Source: Arthonia radiata (Eukaryota; Ascomycota; Arthoniomycetes; Arthoniales; Arthoniaceae). Taken from it: a DNA stretch of 64,000 nucleotides. Shown one piece after another: positions 44,701 to 55,393 of the stretch. How positions within the stretch are numbered: the stretch's first letter is position 1; each line of letters opens with the position of its first letter. The notes under the pieces were generated by a model. The model ran no database searches and had not been told where the DNA came from. It saw only the letters and a list, made by a program, of their open reading frames with translations. The translations under genes were made by a program, and so were the position numbers. Where the stretch lies: the NCBI GenBank assembly GCA_002989075.1, contig PSQN01000007.1, positions 372,001-436,000 of the forward strand. Reading direction: 5' to 3'.

Positions 44701-47425
44701 TCGAGCCCATCCCTGGTCGCTCCATGGACGCAGCTTCTCGAATGTCTTGTTTGACCGGTGAGTTGTGCCCCCCTTGAGAGCTAAGCGTATTGGCGCCGCT
44801 CGACATCTGGTGAGCGCGATCCCTCAAAGCATTCCATCTTTCTGCACTGGTGTTAGCATGCTCGTGCAGCCATGGGCCTTGAACTGGAGGTTCTTCGTGT
44901 GTGTCATGTTCATGAGCTTGCACTTCTCGCGTCTCGTCCAGTCGATCGACGTCTTCTTTGTGGTGCAGCTGTGGTGCCTGACTTGGCTCAAGCGGACCAG
45001 ACTGCTCGCTCACCATCGACTGATTAATAAGCGAGGCCACAGCCGACTCTGCTGCATGAGGCTGATCAACAACCCTTGGGTTCGCGCCGACACCTTTGAT
45101 GTGTTGTCCATCCATCAACAAAGATGCTGCGTCCATGCTATTTCGCATGCTCTCATTGGGCGTTTCGTCAACACCCTGAGACCAATTGCCAGACTCTCGC
45201 TGAACGTCTTCATCGAAAGAATGCCGATAGCGCTCGTTGAGTTCGTGCTGATGCTCGTAGAAGTCTTCGGGATCATCTTCGATGTCGTCTTGTTGTGCTG
45301 TCTGGTGGGTGTTGGTGCCCATCAGGTCCGGTTCCGAATAGTTGAGGGTCTCATGGCGTCTGTCGACAGCTGCTCGCTTGGTGGTGAGGGGGTAGTCGGT
45401 GCTCGAAGTCGTCTGTACAGAATCCTTCGAGAACTCTCTTGTGGGAGCAGGCCGCTCCTCCTTTTGCGTCACTGTCTCGGTAATAGCTTCTTTCGGTGTA
45501 ACATCTCTGCTCGATTTGGTCGTACTGCGAACAGGACTGTGATCCCGACTAGAGACACGCTTCTCGCCGCTTGACCTTCGCGAAGAGGGTCTGCTGTGCT
45601 CACGAGCCTTATAGCCGTACAGACCACCGGCAGCGCCTCCAAGACCTGCAGCAGCAAGGGCAGCGGCTTTGTGCTGCTTCGAAATACTACGGTCACTCCT
45701 TGAGCTTTTCAGGTCTCGTGAGTCTTTGGAGCGAACCTCACGTGCCGTCCTCGTAGAAGTAGGTGATGCAACGGTCTCGCGAGCTACTGTCTTCAAACGC
45801 GGCGGTTCACCAATGCGATCCGACCGTGAGCGGACATCTTCAGACTCAACAGTCTCTGCAGATAGTAGTGAGGTTCGGGTAAGGTCGGAGTCCTGGATTT
45901 CGCTGTTCATCGGCATAGCTGGGATTTTGTCTTTCCGATAGTATTCCTCTTCAGTCTCGGCGATCGAATTGCTGCGGCTCTTGCTTTTGCTCCTGTGCTT
46001 CCGTTTGTCGCGATGCTCTTTGTCGTCAACACTCGAGCGCGAGGTGTGCGATTTGAGGTTTGCCCGCGTCAGCGTGTTGCCATCTTTGCTATCGTGTGTC
46101 CGCGAAGAAACCTTTTCCTTCTTGATACGCTCCTTCTCAGCCGCAACGCTGTCGAAAGAGTCACGTCGACTACTCGTGGCATCCGATTCAGCTTCTCTGT
46201 TGGACTTTTTGTGCTTTCTACGCCGTCGCTCTGCATCCCGAGAGGATATCTCGTCAGAATGTCGACTCTTGACATAGGGGTCACTGGTCGCTTTTGACAG
46301 ACGATGGCCTGTACCAGAGCGAGACATGCTCTCATCGGTGACAAAAGAATCGCGCGTGCGTGTGCTGCGAACGGACTGGTTGCGTTTGAGCGTCTCGATT
46401 TCCGGCAATATAAGTCGACGAATGGCATCTTCGACGGTAGCCAAGAGTTTTGGGTTGTTCAATGACACCTTCGAGCCGCCTGACAGATTCGAGTCATTGT
46501 CACGCGGTGGTAGCAAGCTCGACTCTGTATAACTCTTGACATCGCTGCTACCATGCTGGCTGTTACTGGATCTGCGGCTGCGTGGCTTGGAAAGTTCTTT
46601 GATTTGATCTGAACCGCTGCTCTGAGGTCTTGACTTGTGCAACTTGCGCGGCTTGAGAGACTCGGGACTTTGTTCTCTTTGAATCTTCTCCAGTGCTTTG
46701 CGTGTAATCCGTTCTTTACTTATACTTCGGCTTCGGCCCACGTCAGGCGCACGAAGCTTGCCAATATCTGCAGTCTCTTTCAGCGTAGTGCCCTCTTCCA
46801 TCCTCTCCAAGCTTCTGCTTCGTCGCCGCTCTTGCTCTTTGACCTTGGCTGGCTCGTCGAGTATGCTGTCGCCTGGCATGGACGAAACGTTCGACTCTGG
46901 CGGCAGCTCAGAAAGGTCGCTCTGGTGACCCATGACTTCGACTTCGATATCGGACCGGTCAGAGGAGACGTTGGAATACTCCACTAAACTCGGATTGAAG
47001 GATACTGGAGGCTTCGACTCAGTCTTGTTGCCGAACGATATGCGCCGTGTGTACGACGGCTTGCGCGCGTTGCCAACCTCGGTGACCTTGATCTCACCAG
47101 CCTTGACTCTTCTTGCGTGCGGTGTGACCTTCACTCGTACACTTGGCCGCCCGTCGGCGGAGTCGTGGCCCTTGCCAGCGTCGTAATATTCGATTAGTAG
47201 CGATGTCTGTGAGTTTCCACCAGCCACGCAAGATCGGCCAGTCCTGATGGTCTTGGTAGGGACCTTGATTTCTCGCCCGTCTTCGGGAACGGAGTAGTGT
47301 GTGCGGTCAGTCAAATGAGACACCTCGGTGCCCACGTCGCTGTTGTTGTTGTGCTCGAGATGATTGCCAGACAGAGAGGATTCTGTACGCGCCGGTAAGG
47401 GAGTTCTTTTCGAGAAGACTCCCAT
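41795..47425 (-). CDS. Very large disordered fungal protein, 1876 residues
   Basis: One uninterrupted frame of 5.6 kb from ATG 47425 (start MGVFSKRTPLPARTESSLSG). Most of it is Ser/Arg/Glu/Asp-rich and disordered, with many RS and SR pairs. Three parts look ordered: a beta-type segment near residues 60-110 (SLLIEYYDAGKG, RPSVRVKVTPHARRVKAGEI), a short Ala/Gly-rich hydrophobic segment (AALAAAGLGGAAGGLYGY), and a helical block about residues 1150-1310 (DIVALMDHLTVRDGHRNARD, LVRSAAEMRNQFDDLKNQV, ITKLEDMLMQLLEDVEALRD) that predicts a coiled coil. The tail repeats GRVVSGGS twice. No enzyme domain. The layout suggests a structural scaffold, perhaps at the cell cortex or septum; that is a guess. Confidence 0.75.
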   Translation of the reverse strand: MGVFSKRTPLPARTESSLSGNHLEHNNNSDVGTEVSHLTDRTHYSVPEDGREIKVPTKTIRTGRSCVAGGNSQTSLLIEYYDAGKGHDSADGRPSVRVKVTPHARRVKAGEIKVTEVGNARKPSYTRRISFGNKTESKPPVSFNPSLVEYSNVSSDRSDIEVEVMGHQSDLSELPPESNVSSMPGDSILDEPAKVKEQERRRSRSLERMEEGTTLKETADIGKLRAPDVGRSRSISKERITRKALEKIQREQSPESLKPRKLHKSRPQSSGSDQIKELSKPRSRRSSNSQHGSSDVKSYTESSLLPPRDNDSNLSGGSKVSLNNPKLLATVEDAIRRLILPEIETLKRNQSVRSTRTRDSFVTDESMSRSGTGHRLSKATSDPYVKSRHSDEISSRDAERRRRKHKKSNREAESDATSSRRDSFDSVAAEKERIKKEKVSSRTHDSKDGNTLTRANLKSHTSRSSVDDKEHRDKRKHRSKSKSRSNSIAETEEEYYRKDKIPAMPMNSEIQDSDLTRTSLLSAETVESEDVRSRSDRIGEPPRLKTVARETVASPTSTRTAREVRSKDSRDLKSSRSDRSISKQHKAAALAAAGLGGAAGGLYGYKAREHSRPSSRRSSGEKRVSSRDHSPVRSTTKSSRDVTPKEAITETVTQKEERPAPTREFSKDSVQTTSSTDYPLTTKRAAVDRRHETLNYSEPDLMGTNTHQTAQQDDIEDDPEDFYEHQHELNERYRHSFDEDVQRESGNWSQGVDETPNESMRNSMDAASLLMDGQHIKGVGANPRVVDQPHAAESAVASLINQSMVSEQSGPLEPSQAPQLHHKEDVDRLDETREVQAHEHDTHEEPPVQGPWLHEHANTSAERWNALRDRAHQMSSGANTLSSQGGHNSPVKQDIREAASMERPGMGSNAMPGQVDDMPAVGYGGDDASDLTDHDHLKQRPDSIVEGPLGDEYENRGLWPYEPTPDLERRGGFIHPLDRDSRSIDSGVAAAIGIATGAGLGIGAGEAARSAKSSQPSLRQERSVSSTSEDNGYAHPQGPRQPPPSDRQYMGPSPNNQKDEGYISAVHPRSPSVGSPLSFSKPPPQLFDERDVQKFDASKYTAPPPVAATPEDPFVNSNNVVKQNRHMSVNSHGIPAEGYDAATGTGINNIQSKDIVALMDHLTVRDGHRNARDTEILVTLVRSAAEMRNQFDDLKNQVDMQGQITRRHDTNEAKDVVNKVMTGTRAAALASNPGALRSSRFTSPSSEREEPPAKKKNIFKRALSGLGSKNEKDITKLEDMLMQLLEDVEALRDVQVSSMAGGSQAPILPNKGSMDSYERLRAAPESGYEPEGQAGTSSNASGTFSPAHSRQSAHRMHSGYVNRDSTHRISTVHEHPDENIPPSDPRYENDDGMLTPTQEAQNQRSAGVAGAPGGAAASDYHTPPSGGHNRGYSTGQAHLTPNTPRTADKGRQKSVSSSMFGGIPRISRWSKTTTSSAPRDSFQVDRPYSEASHSGSDVNVLPRGHDGEGYEPHDDDRLRSANSLTRDVHGRSPSPLLPQDEMPFDDPKYHANRHSLTLQHPQPRQGPTHRHQSNLESQAYDYPRAGSEHSSARGGSPRSPGSPPGGDVFGSEPGLAKNRFSVRRSSRGTSGEYGTPLSTGSGGYRAPSAKHDERPLVPPPTAQRNPTGKDRRDSLDSLGPDESSSQTSYRRAEHSSSREREPAYSEDGDSVPYNVRQDWSAHTSPSPSPRSEEQQPSPHTSDEDSPSDAEPEATWPHASIGVPFERPRSPYYPGAQLTTIEERYSLEQSRISSPLSRHQSVRSRDHGHGSVAEDDRDSLGDQSTPRGSPEKGGRVVSGGSAGERKVTPLGPRAMPEGSGRVVSGGSVGRKPVGGRV

Positions 47426-48531
47426 TACCACGGCTGCTGAGAGATTGGCGCGCAAGGATGCATGTCTCTATGAGCTCATGTACTCTCTGTTCGTTTTAGT
47501 GGTATTGTAGGGTGATGGTTGACGAGTGGAAGGGATTTGATGGTCGGCGGTAAAGACGTTTTGGATCTGCGACGGAACGGGTGTAAATGTTGCTGCTGGT
47601 GCAGGTGGCGGAGATCCGGGCAGGTGTGCCGCACCAAACAGCAGAGCCGTAGCGATTGTTGCGGTCGCCAATCGATAGTTGATGATTGTTGGAGCTGTGA
47701 AGAAGCTGACCCTATTCAATGGCAGCTCTGGGCAATTACGGAGTACTGCGGAGGGATGGCGGTCTCGGAGAGTAGGTGCTGGGGTGTGCGGAGGTAGGTG
47801 GGAATGAGTGCAGGCAACGGTGACGTGCCGCTGCAGCAAAAGGGCAGGTCACAGCAAGCTTGGGATTTGAGCTGGTAATGATTGCAGTGGCGATGTCAGT
47901 ATGCCAACCTAGCAAAGATGCTTCGCGACTGGAGAGATTCGACGTCAGATGCGAGAAAGTTGGAGGCTGGTCAAGTCGGGTGAATGAGGTGGCTGGGCGC
48001 TCACACAAACACCCCCGTTACTGCTCGCGCAATGCTGCACACTGATTCCAGCAGCGGTAGATGTGCAACACTATCGGCAGGCAGACATGCACTCTATGCC
48101 ATTGAGACTACAGCTATTCCCCTCAGTCCGATGAAGCTGCTGTGCCTCACTCTCTGCACTTCGTTGCATCACTGTCAGCCCAACTTTTTGACTTCCCCTA
48201 GCGCGCCAAGTCCGCCAAGCCCAGCTGTCACCCAAACCACCCGAGGCTAGATTGAGCCATCAGATCCTCTCCAGCAACAGAGACCTCTCTGCGTTTCTCG
48301 CTTCCATTCCAATCGGCCAGAACAGAGTCCACGAGCTCGACACATCCAACAAGCGGTGTGACCAGTACATTCAAGGCGACCCGCATGGCTGCAGTGTTCA
48401 GTGCGGGAGCGTCTGCCTCGGAAAAAGCTATGGATGCCCAATCGCCATGTCGCCGCCCGCTGCGTCCAATGAGATGCGCTCGGAGAGTACTCATACATCT
48501 GATTGCTCTGTGCATGCATATGTTCACGTGT
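47426..48531. other. Intergenic, promoter of the large disordered protein
   Basis: 1.1 kb between two minus-strand genes. It should hold the promoter and 5' UTR of the 1876-residue protein and the coq8 3' UTR. Short ORFs on both strands have no domain. Confidence 0.55.
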
Positions 48532-50954
48532 TCACTCTGCAATGCCTTTGCGCTGCTTCCAGCCGTCCGTCGCTTCTACGAAAAGCTGCCGACATCGCAC
48601 TCTGCTGCCCAGTCGCGCCAACAAGAGGAACGCCCCGCTGAGCTTCCGATGTAGACTATACGTCTCTTCTGGCGGCGGCGACAAGCGCTCGCGCACCATC
48701 GTGGGTATAAAGCCTCTCACTCGGTCCGTGATGGTCTGGTCGCGGAAGTCGTAGACCGCGTCCATATCTTGAGAATCATAAAATGGTTCGGCAAGCGTCA
48801 AGACAGAGTTGACATGAGCATTAACCATACTCTTCGAGTCGTGGCCTGTGAGATAGCCAAGCTCTACGCTCAAGTCGCGTATTCTTTGTCGGTCACACTT
48901 TGCTGCTGCTAACAACACAGACACGTAAGGATCAACAAATCTCGAGGGAAAGTCTCGAGCGGCGCCAAAGTCGAGAAGCTCCAGCTTTTGCGACGAAGCG
49001 TTGTAGAGGAAATTCGTCCAGTTGGGATCGGTCTGCATCAACTTGAACTCAGTAAGCTCGCGCAGACTCAATCTCAGGATCTGAGTCCCGATCCAGTCCT
49101 TCTGATCCTGATCCAAATTCAATGACGGCTTCGTAACTGCCGTGCCCGTCATGTATTCCGCTGTTAATACTTGTGGGCCGGAAGCCTCCTTGACTACAGC
49201 TGGCACCGTGAAAATATTAGCTTCGTCACTCAATAGCTCTCGAAACTGTTGTTGATAATGAGCCTCCCGTAGGTAATCAGTCTCCCAAGAAAGCTCCGTC
49301 CTTGCATTAGCAATCGTCTTGTCGAGGAAGAGGCCTTTTGGCAGTATTCTCGATGCCGTCAGCAAAACCGAAAGATTGTTCAGATCTGAATCAATCGAAG
49401 TCGAGACACCAGGGTATTGTATCTTGACGGCGACTGTCTTGCCTGTTGACGCCAGTGTAGCTTTGTGAACTTGCCCAATAGACGCGGCAGCCATTGGAAT
49501 ATTGTCAAATGACGAGAACAGCCCTCGCCATTCTGCCCCCAAATTAGATGCGAGAACTTGATCACGCTGCGAGGCAGGCATGTAGTCTGCATTGTCCTGT
49601 ACCCTCTGCAGGACCTCGATAATGGGCGCTGGCAGCATCTTCAGGTCTTGAAAGCTAACCATCTGACCAAGCTTCAGCGCCGCACCGCGCATACGCGACA
49701 GCTTAGTCACGAGCCGCTCCATGTTGCCCGCGCTGAGCATCAAAGAACCACTAGAGCTGCCGCCTGCCACGCGTCGGAATGATTCGCCAACTGCGCCGAA
49801 TGCCATACTGGTGCCTAGCCCTGCGTACTGCCATAGCCGTCCAAAACGAGAGGATGGAACACGAGATTCATGCATCTGGTATGGAGCAGCTGGACTTGCG
49901 TTTGAAGCTGCATCGTTAGGGTTCTATCCACCTGTGTCAGTTGATCAGCTATGTTATCTATCGACGAAGAGCACCGACGCACCTCTGTTGCTACACTCTG
50001 CGTGGACTCTTGCTCTCGTGCGAGGTCCGCCGCAAGATCATGAATATTATCTTCACTCGTCACGCTTGCCGCTGATACGCTGTCTTTCGCATCAGATGGA
50101 GTCGTTATGCGCGCACTGTATGTCTCTTGATCTGTCGTCTCTGCATCTTTTGTTGTTTCAGCGGGTTCCGGTCTCGCACCTTTCAGCCCTAGATCAACAC
50201 CAGGCTTCGCGTCAGCAGGATGTCCACCCAGCGTCTTCTTCACACGGGGCGTGTAAAAGACATCCGTGTTCACGCCTTCAGGTACTTCCTCTTGCTCTGG
50301 TACTGCTTCGTTGTGTGGCACCTCTGGACTTTGCTGCAACCCGGGATCTGGGATTGTCGACCCTTTGGCACTTGCAGGTCTCAGCTCAGCACTTCGACCT
50401 GACTGTTGTTGCTCCAGTGGCTCTTTCTTCGGCGGAACGGCCACACGCTCGCTGACTTCGCCCGTCGGAGCAGACGGAGCGTCTTTCACATCGACAGGCG
50501 CACCGACCGGGGGAATTGAGCCATCTGGGGCAGTCGTCCGAAGTGGCTTCTTCTGTGCTATCTCACGCTCCGCAGTAGGTGGCGCTTCTTGTGTTGCATT
50601 TTGCTCTGAGCGCTTGTAATGATGATCTTGCTGCAGGCCTTCCCTCTGCGCATGATCCGTTTCTCTTTGATCCACAGTTTCCCTTCGCGGCACGCCATCG
50701 TCTGCATTTGTACGTCGTGCTCGCGCGACGAAATCACTGGGCGAGGGGGCCTGTTCGTTGAGACGTTGGGCGATAGCAGCTGCAGCTTGAGCTGTGAGGG
50801 TGACGCGATCCGTCTGAGTCTTCACTGCTTTCGCAAGCGAGGACGTCTTGGACCAAACGTCGAATTGTTCGCTGCGTATACGGACATGCTGCTTTGCTAT
50901 GTTGCGGGTAGCGCTGAGGACGAGTGCGGCGTCAAGCAGCCGCTTGCCCGCCAT
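48532..50954 (-). CDS. coq8: Coq8/ABC1-family atypical kinase, coenzyme Q biosynthesis
   Basis: A 788-residue protein from exons 50954-49932 and 49875-48532, joined over a 56-nt intron in phase 0. The N-terminus (MAGKRLLDAALVLSATRNIA) is basic and fits mitochondrial import. Residues 50-340 are disordered and form a long insert. The kinase-like half has all family hallmarks: ALKLGQMVS (KxGQ motif, 409-412), the Ala-rich loop AAASIGQ (470-475) in place of a glycine loop, VAVK (Lys492), the ExD-type ELSWETDYLREA, MQTDPNWTNFLY and LLDFGAAR. Coq8 is an ATPase/kinase-like factor that supports assembly of the coenzyme Q synthesis complex on the inner mitochondrial membrane. It is longer than the yeast protein (501 residues) because of the disordered N-terminal half. 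Confidence 0.92.
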
Positions 50955-51544
50955 TGAAACTACTAGAGGCTACCCGAAGCCTAAGCGTATTTCAGACATA
51001 ATTGTTCTCCGAGGATGCAGTTGTGCTCTCATCCGGTGATTCACAAGCCTTTAGCATCGGATGGAGAAGCACACCAGGCCAAGCTTGTACTAGTGCGGTC
51101 CCTCTTCATAACTCAAGCACTCAAGGCAGGCGCCTTCCCACTCCCCTAGGCTTTTCGTTCAATCACCTCTTCGTGCAATCAGTATCAATTATACAGACAC
51201 TGTGTATCTTGAACGTGTGCAAAGTCATCCAATTACCCTTCCTCAGTGTCGCCAATAGCCGGCCGCATCATTCATCTGCTCACCAAAACATCAAGCTCTC
51301 TTGGCATGACTTGCTGGGTGCAGGAGGTATGCCCGGACGGTCGTCATTTCTTTGTTCGCTCATCTTCGCGCCTGCCCCTATTCGATGTGCTTGATCAAGA
51401 ACAGACGTCAACATCGTTTGGAATGAGACATATTCTGAAAATCTCAAGCTCCTAGTCCTCTAAGAGCAAGCACCATTCACTCCTAAGCAACTTCAAAACA
51501 GCCAATCTTTTATCATCCGTAGCACCGTCTCTTTCCCGCACAGA
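50955..51544. promoter_or_regulatory. Divergent upstream region of coq8 and the LURP-one gene
   Basis: 590 bp between divergent genes, expected to hold both promoters. No specific elements identified. Confidence 0.5.
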
Positions 51545-52295
51545 ATGACAGAGCCTAGCTCTACAACGAACTCTCTCAATATCTTTCATTCCTTCGTCTT
51601 CCCGCATGAGACTGCATACAGGCTTCTGCATCTTGGGCGATCTTGGACAGACGGTGACCTCATTGTCAACGCCAGAGTTGGCTCCGTTGAGCGGTCGTCT
51701 ACCCTACCCAACCCTTCCTCGAGGCAGACCGCAAGACGTGGAGCTCCAAGAGAAGTTTGTTTGCCCCTCGCCAATCCCAATCAGTACATAAATCTTAATC
51801 TAACACGTCCTGAGCATCGCAGCTATCACAGACTCCTCCGACACCGTGCTGTTCAGACTGCGTCCCAAAAAGCTGGATCCGCATGTGGCCTTCTGTCTCG
51901 AACATCCGGACAGAACCCGCATCGCAATACTGAAATGGAGCTAGAAGAGCCTGCTCAAGATCAAGATGGACTTTTATTTCAACGGAGAAAGCGACAAATG
52001 GACTCTGCGCGGCCAAGGCATGTGGAACGACAAGTTCGACATCTTGTATCACGAGCAGCGCATTGCACAAATAGAATATCACAGGTACAGCAGAAAGGTA
52101 GCCAAGGAAAAGGGCGCCTGTCAAGCGTATGACGTGAAAGTGGCGGCGAACGTGGACTCAGCACTTGTGAGTTGGCGATACTCCTTAGTTTCATCGTTCG
52201 TAGGAAAATGCTCTTTAACACGTTTTTGGTAGGTGTTGTTCATCGTCATGGCTTTAGACGACTACTTGATGTTTTGTCGTCTTTGGGGCTTCTGA
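51545..52295 (+). CDS. LURP-one/tubby-like domain protein, structure uncertain
   Basis: A short gene with a LURP-one-related (tubby C-terminal-like) barrel. Segments: a first exon ending at about 51782 (GRPQDVELQEKFVCPSPIPI), an intron with acceptor at 51820, then ITDSSDTVLFRLRPKKLDPH and VAFCLEHPDRTRIAILKW, then KIKMDFYFNGESDKWTLRG, WNDKFDILYHEQRIAQIEYH and YDVKVAANVDSAL up to 52166, a 66-nt intron, and a last exon VLFIVMALDDYLM with stop at 52293-52295. An in-frame TAG follows ILKWS near 51946. Either a 60-nt intron (GTGGCC.. to ..GCTAG) removes it with 18 plausible residues, or the gene is broken. The start is open: ATG 51606 is in the right frame, ATG 51545 would need another splice. Such domains bind lipids or act in membranes; the function here is unknown. 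Confidence 0.6.
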
Positions 52296-52720
52296 CGCGA
52301 TTGAGTTTGGCGGGCGTGACCTCATACTACAGTGGAAGAAGAAAGTATCAGTAAGATTGGGCTTGGAGGCTATCACCCTCACCTCCAAATCCGATTCATC
52401 AAACCTAGTAGATGTCAACTTAGCAAGCTACAGATCATTGGCAGAGTGTGGCGGTACAAAAAGTCGTCAAGCCTGATCTAAGACCTATTCTCGTTCATTC
52501 AGTAAATACCAGTGTCACCATAAGCAAGCTATGCAGTTGAGTGCCGACTACACAGACATGCTCAGTCTAGTTATCAACACCAGGTACGCGAATTATCGAC
52601 ATTAGCGAGCGTGATCACAGATTCAAGCCAGATTCACTACCCGATATCTAAATTTCCTGAGGTAGGCGCATGGCTTCCTCCCAGCCCTACCGCTTGGCCC
52701 AAACCGCAACCTGCCGCACC
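52296..52720. other. Convergent gap, nothing recognised
   Basis: 425 bp between the LURP-one gene (plus) and a small minus-strand ORF. It may include a further exon of the latter. Confidence 0.5.
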
Positions 52721-53116
52721 CTACTCACCACCGGCTCCCCGACGCCTTCCCCAACTCCTTATAATCTCTGCAAGATTATTCGCACTCGGATGGTCCGCCC
52801 CAACCATCGCCTGGTGATGTCTGGTCATCTCAGCCATATGCTCTCTGGCACGTGCTGTAGTGTTTTGGTCTTGTGCTGCGTTTGATGGTTCCGGACCGGT
52901 GTCATGTCGATCAGAGGCCCGGAAGGGATTCAGAGAATGATGTTCAGCTCCATTGTGTGTCGTTACCCCATTGTTGGATTGATTTGCTGACGTGCCATTG
53001 TTGCCGCTGTTGGTTTGCGAGTGCCTTTGAGACCCCTGGGCAGACTGTGCAGAACGGTCTTGGCGGGGCGATTCTTCGGCATCGGGGCCTTCGCCTGGAT
53101 TGTACGTGTACGGCAT
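52721..53116 (-). CDS. Small disordered Asn/Gln/Ser-rich protein
   Basis: 131 codons from ATG 53116 (MPYTYNPGEGPDAEESPRQD). The sequence is polar and disordered except for a helical C-terminal part (ARAREHMAEMTRHHQAMVGA, NLAEIIRSWGRRR). At the 3' end GGTG is followed by gtgagtaggg, a good 5' splice site, so the gene may continue into a further exon to the left. No signal peptide, no Cys. Unknown family. Confidence 0.45.
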   Translation of the reverse strand: MPYTYNPGEGPDAEESPRQDRSAQSAQGSQRHSQTNSGNNGTSANQSNNGVTTHNGAEHHSLNPFRASDRHDTGPEPSNAAQDQNTTARAREHMAEMTRHHQAMVGADHPSANNLAEIIRSWGRRRGAGGE

Positions 53117-54073
53117 GATGGCTCGGGCTAAGGAGTCTGCTGTGGTCAGCTGGTTGCAATGTCAACAAGCTGTGATGCTTTCGGACGACGTGATAAATTC
53201 AGGAAAGTGTGTAAGAAGGAGAGTGTATATTCTGGCAACAGTCGTAAAACCCTGGGGCTTTAAAGTGCAGTGCGTTTCTCAACACATTGGCAATCGCGCG
53301 ATAGGTCGCATCAGACCACTCGCGATCGAGGACAGCTTGCTACAGTGGATCAGCACTCAGACTGGCCATAGGTCAAGGGTAAAGAAGAAATGCCCTCTGC
53401 ATTGCAAGAACCCTGAGGGGGGGCGGGGCGCGATCCACCAGAGCCGCTTAGGTGGATTCAGTCGACGACAACAGCTACTGCACGCGTATGGGCATACGAA
53501 ACGAGCAAGCCTTACGTCTGCGCAGCCCTGGCGCATGAGCGAGCAGTGAGCTTTATAACGATACTCTTCGACCCTCGAACTGATCGTTTTGCGTGATTAT
53601 AGCTAGGCGGCGACGCGCTCCAGCAATATCACAGGGGAGTACGAAAATCCGTTCGAGTAGCAAACAGGAACCTGGTCGTAACTGTTACCACAAAGGCTAG
53701 CAAGACACAAGCTTAGTAACAGTTTCACATCTACGGAAGATATTCAAGAGTCACCGGCGATCTACGACCGTCTGCGCCGAACAATAACAGGCGCGTCGTT
53801 ATATCGTTCGCGGTCCCTCGCGGCCTGCACACCATTTTGAGCGAGACTTCCTCTCACTCGAACTCTGTGGGGGATTCCTCGCTCCCAATAAACCCTATAA
53901 ACGCGGGGCGGGGGCGATGTAGGACGCGCTGGCTGCGACGCTCGACGGCGAGGCGTATACTGCGGATTAGTTCGAGGAGTGTAAGTCGGCTGGCGAGGCT
54001 GCCGTTCCTCTCTTCGCTCTGTGGTATGCCGCGGGACATGTTGCGTGCGAGGAGCTGTCGGCTGGTGTTGGTG
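53117..54073. other. Intergenic, nothing recognised
   Basis: About 1 kb, including a GC-rich patch near 53412-53425 (a run of seven G). An alternative minus frame at 53854-54333 overlaps the next ORF but reads as an Arg-rich shadow. Confidence 0.5.
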
Positions 54074-54361
54074 TCAAGGCCGAGTTTGCGTAGCTGGTCG
54101 TGTGGGAGTAGCAGTAGGCTCAGCAAAAGGCGTAGCGTACGAGCGACGGCGTGGAGGAGGACTATCGTCCCGTCGGGTTCGGTCCTCGCATCTCGGTGGC
54201 GATCTCGGTGGCGATGGAGTTGGGGAGCGTACGGTACGCGTACGGGTGGACCGCTGGCGGGTAGGGTGATTTGAGTGACCGGGCCCGTCGTAGGTGCTGT
54301 GCAGGTTATCGTTATTCCCTCCGAGCCTTCCACTAAACCAGTCGCTCATGTGCCACTTCAT
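54074..54361 (-). CDS. Possible small Arg/Pro/Thr-rich protein
   Basis: 95 codons; an internal ATG gives MSDWFSGRLGGNNDNLHSTY. The rest is low-complexity (RSTRTRTVRSPTPSPPRSPP, then PPPRRRSYATP). The start looks protein-like but the remainder is poor in information and the overlapping frame is also open, so this may be one exon of a longer gene or chance. Confidence 0.3.
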   Translation of the reverse strand: MKWHMSDWFSGRLGGNNDNLHSTYDGPGHSNHPTRQRSTRTRTVRSPTPSPPRSPPRCEDRTRRDDSPPPRRRSYATPFAEPTATPTRPATQTRP

Positions 54362-55393
54362 TTTAAGTCCTGGTTCTCCTTGCGAGAGGATGGTTTCTTA
54401 AGATTGAAGGAAAGATACAGGAAACAGTCAGTCGTTGTTCTATAAGGATGGGAAGGATGACATGCTCGTCATGTCCGCTGCAGCAGCTTATGTACTAGTT
54501 CCAGAAGGAGGGCAGATGCAAGTAAAGAAAGTCAATGACGTGTTGAGGATGATGCGATGACGGAGCCACGGTCTACGAAAGTGCTTCCGCCAGTTGGCAA
54601 AGACAGCTTTCGATTCGAATCAATACGACGATCTAGCCTGCGGACTCGACGAATCCTCGTTGGCATCTTTTTCGCCCGCATGCATCCGGGCCTGGTAATG
54701 GCTTGGGAGGGCCGTAATGATTCTGATACGAAAGAGCTGACAAGCCCCTTGCGCATGTCTTGCTGCCTTACAGCGTGACCCAGTAACAGATTTCGATTAT
54801 TTTCTTGAAACAAACGTTAGAGGATGTCAGCAAGTGCACTCGTAATTTAATTACTGTGTACTCTGCACTTCGACCCGACACCGGGCCGGTCAGACCAACA
54901 TGTCCGCAAGGTCATCATAGGCGGCGACAGATATAACACGTTTTCGAGCTGACTTTGCTGACACTCTCAGAAACGGACGCGAACTGTTCATGTTGATGAA
55001 GTGCATGAACGGCAAAACCTGTTCAGTAGAAACGCCTTACTAAATTCGTTCATGGATCCCGTACGGAGGTTTGCACAAGAGTTGTCGGTTGGACAAGGCT
55101 ACTTCAGTCGTGGCATCAATGTTCACTGTGGTCGGACAGAGCACTCGTCGCCTCTTCCATCAAAAAAAGCAGCGCCCTTATGGCGGCGCCGCGAGGTTGC
55201 CAAGGCGCCGAGGCTGTTACAGTACGGTAGAAAGTCATTCATACCCAGAACACGGCCCGCGCTTTTTGATTCTGAATAGAGCTATAACGTGGTTCAGCAA
55301 CACGCGGGGACTGCACGAGAAGCAATGTCTGCCACACGAACATCAGAGCCACCACATCTGCATGCGGAGGATTGGACGTCATCGTCCTTGGAG
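54362..55393. other. Intergenic, nothing recognised
   Basis: About 1 kb. Plus-strand ORFs at 54557-54778 and 55001-55424 have no domain or clear start. No repeat structure seen. Confidence 0.5.
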
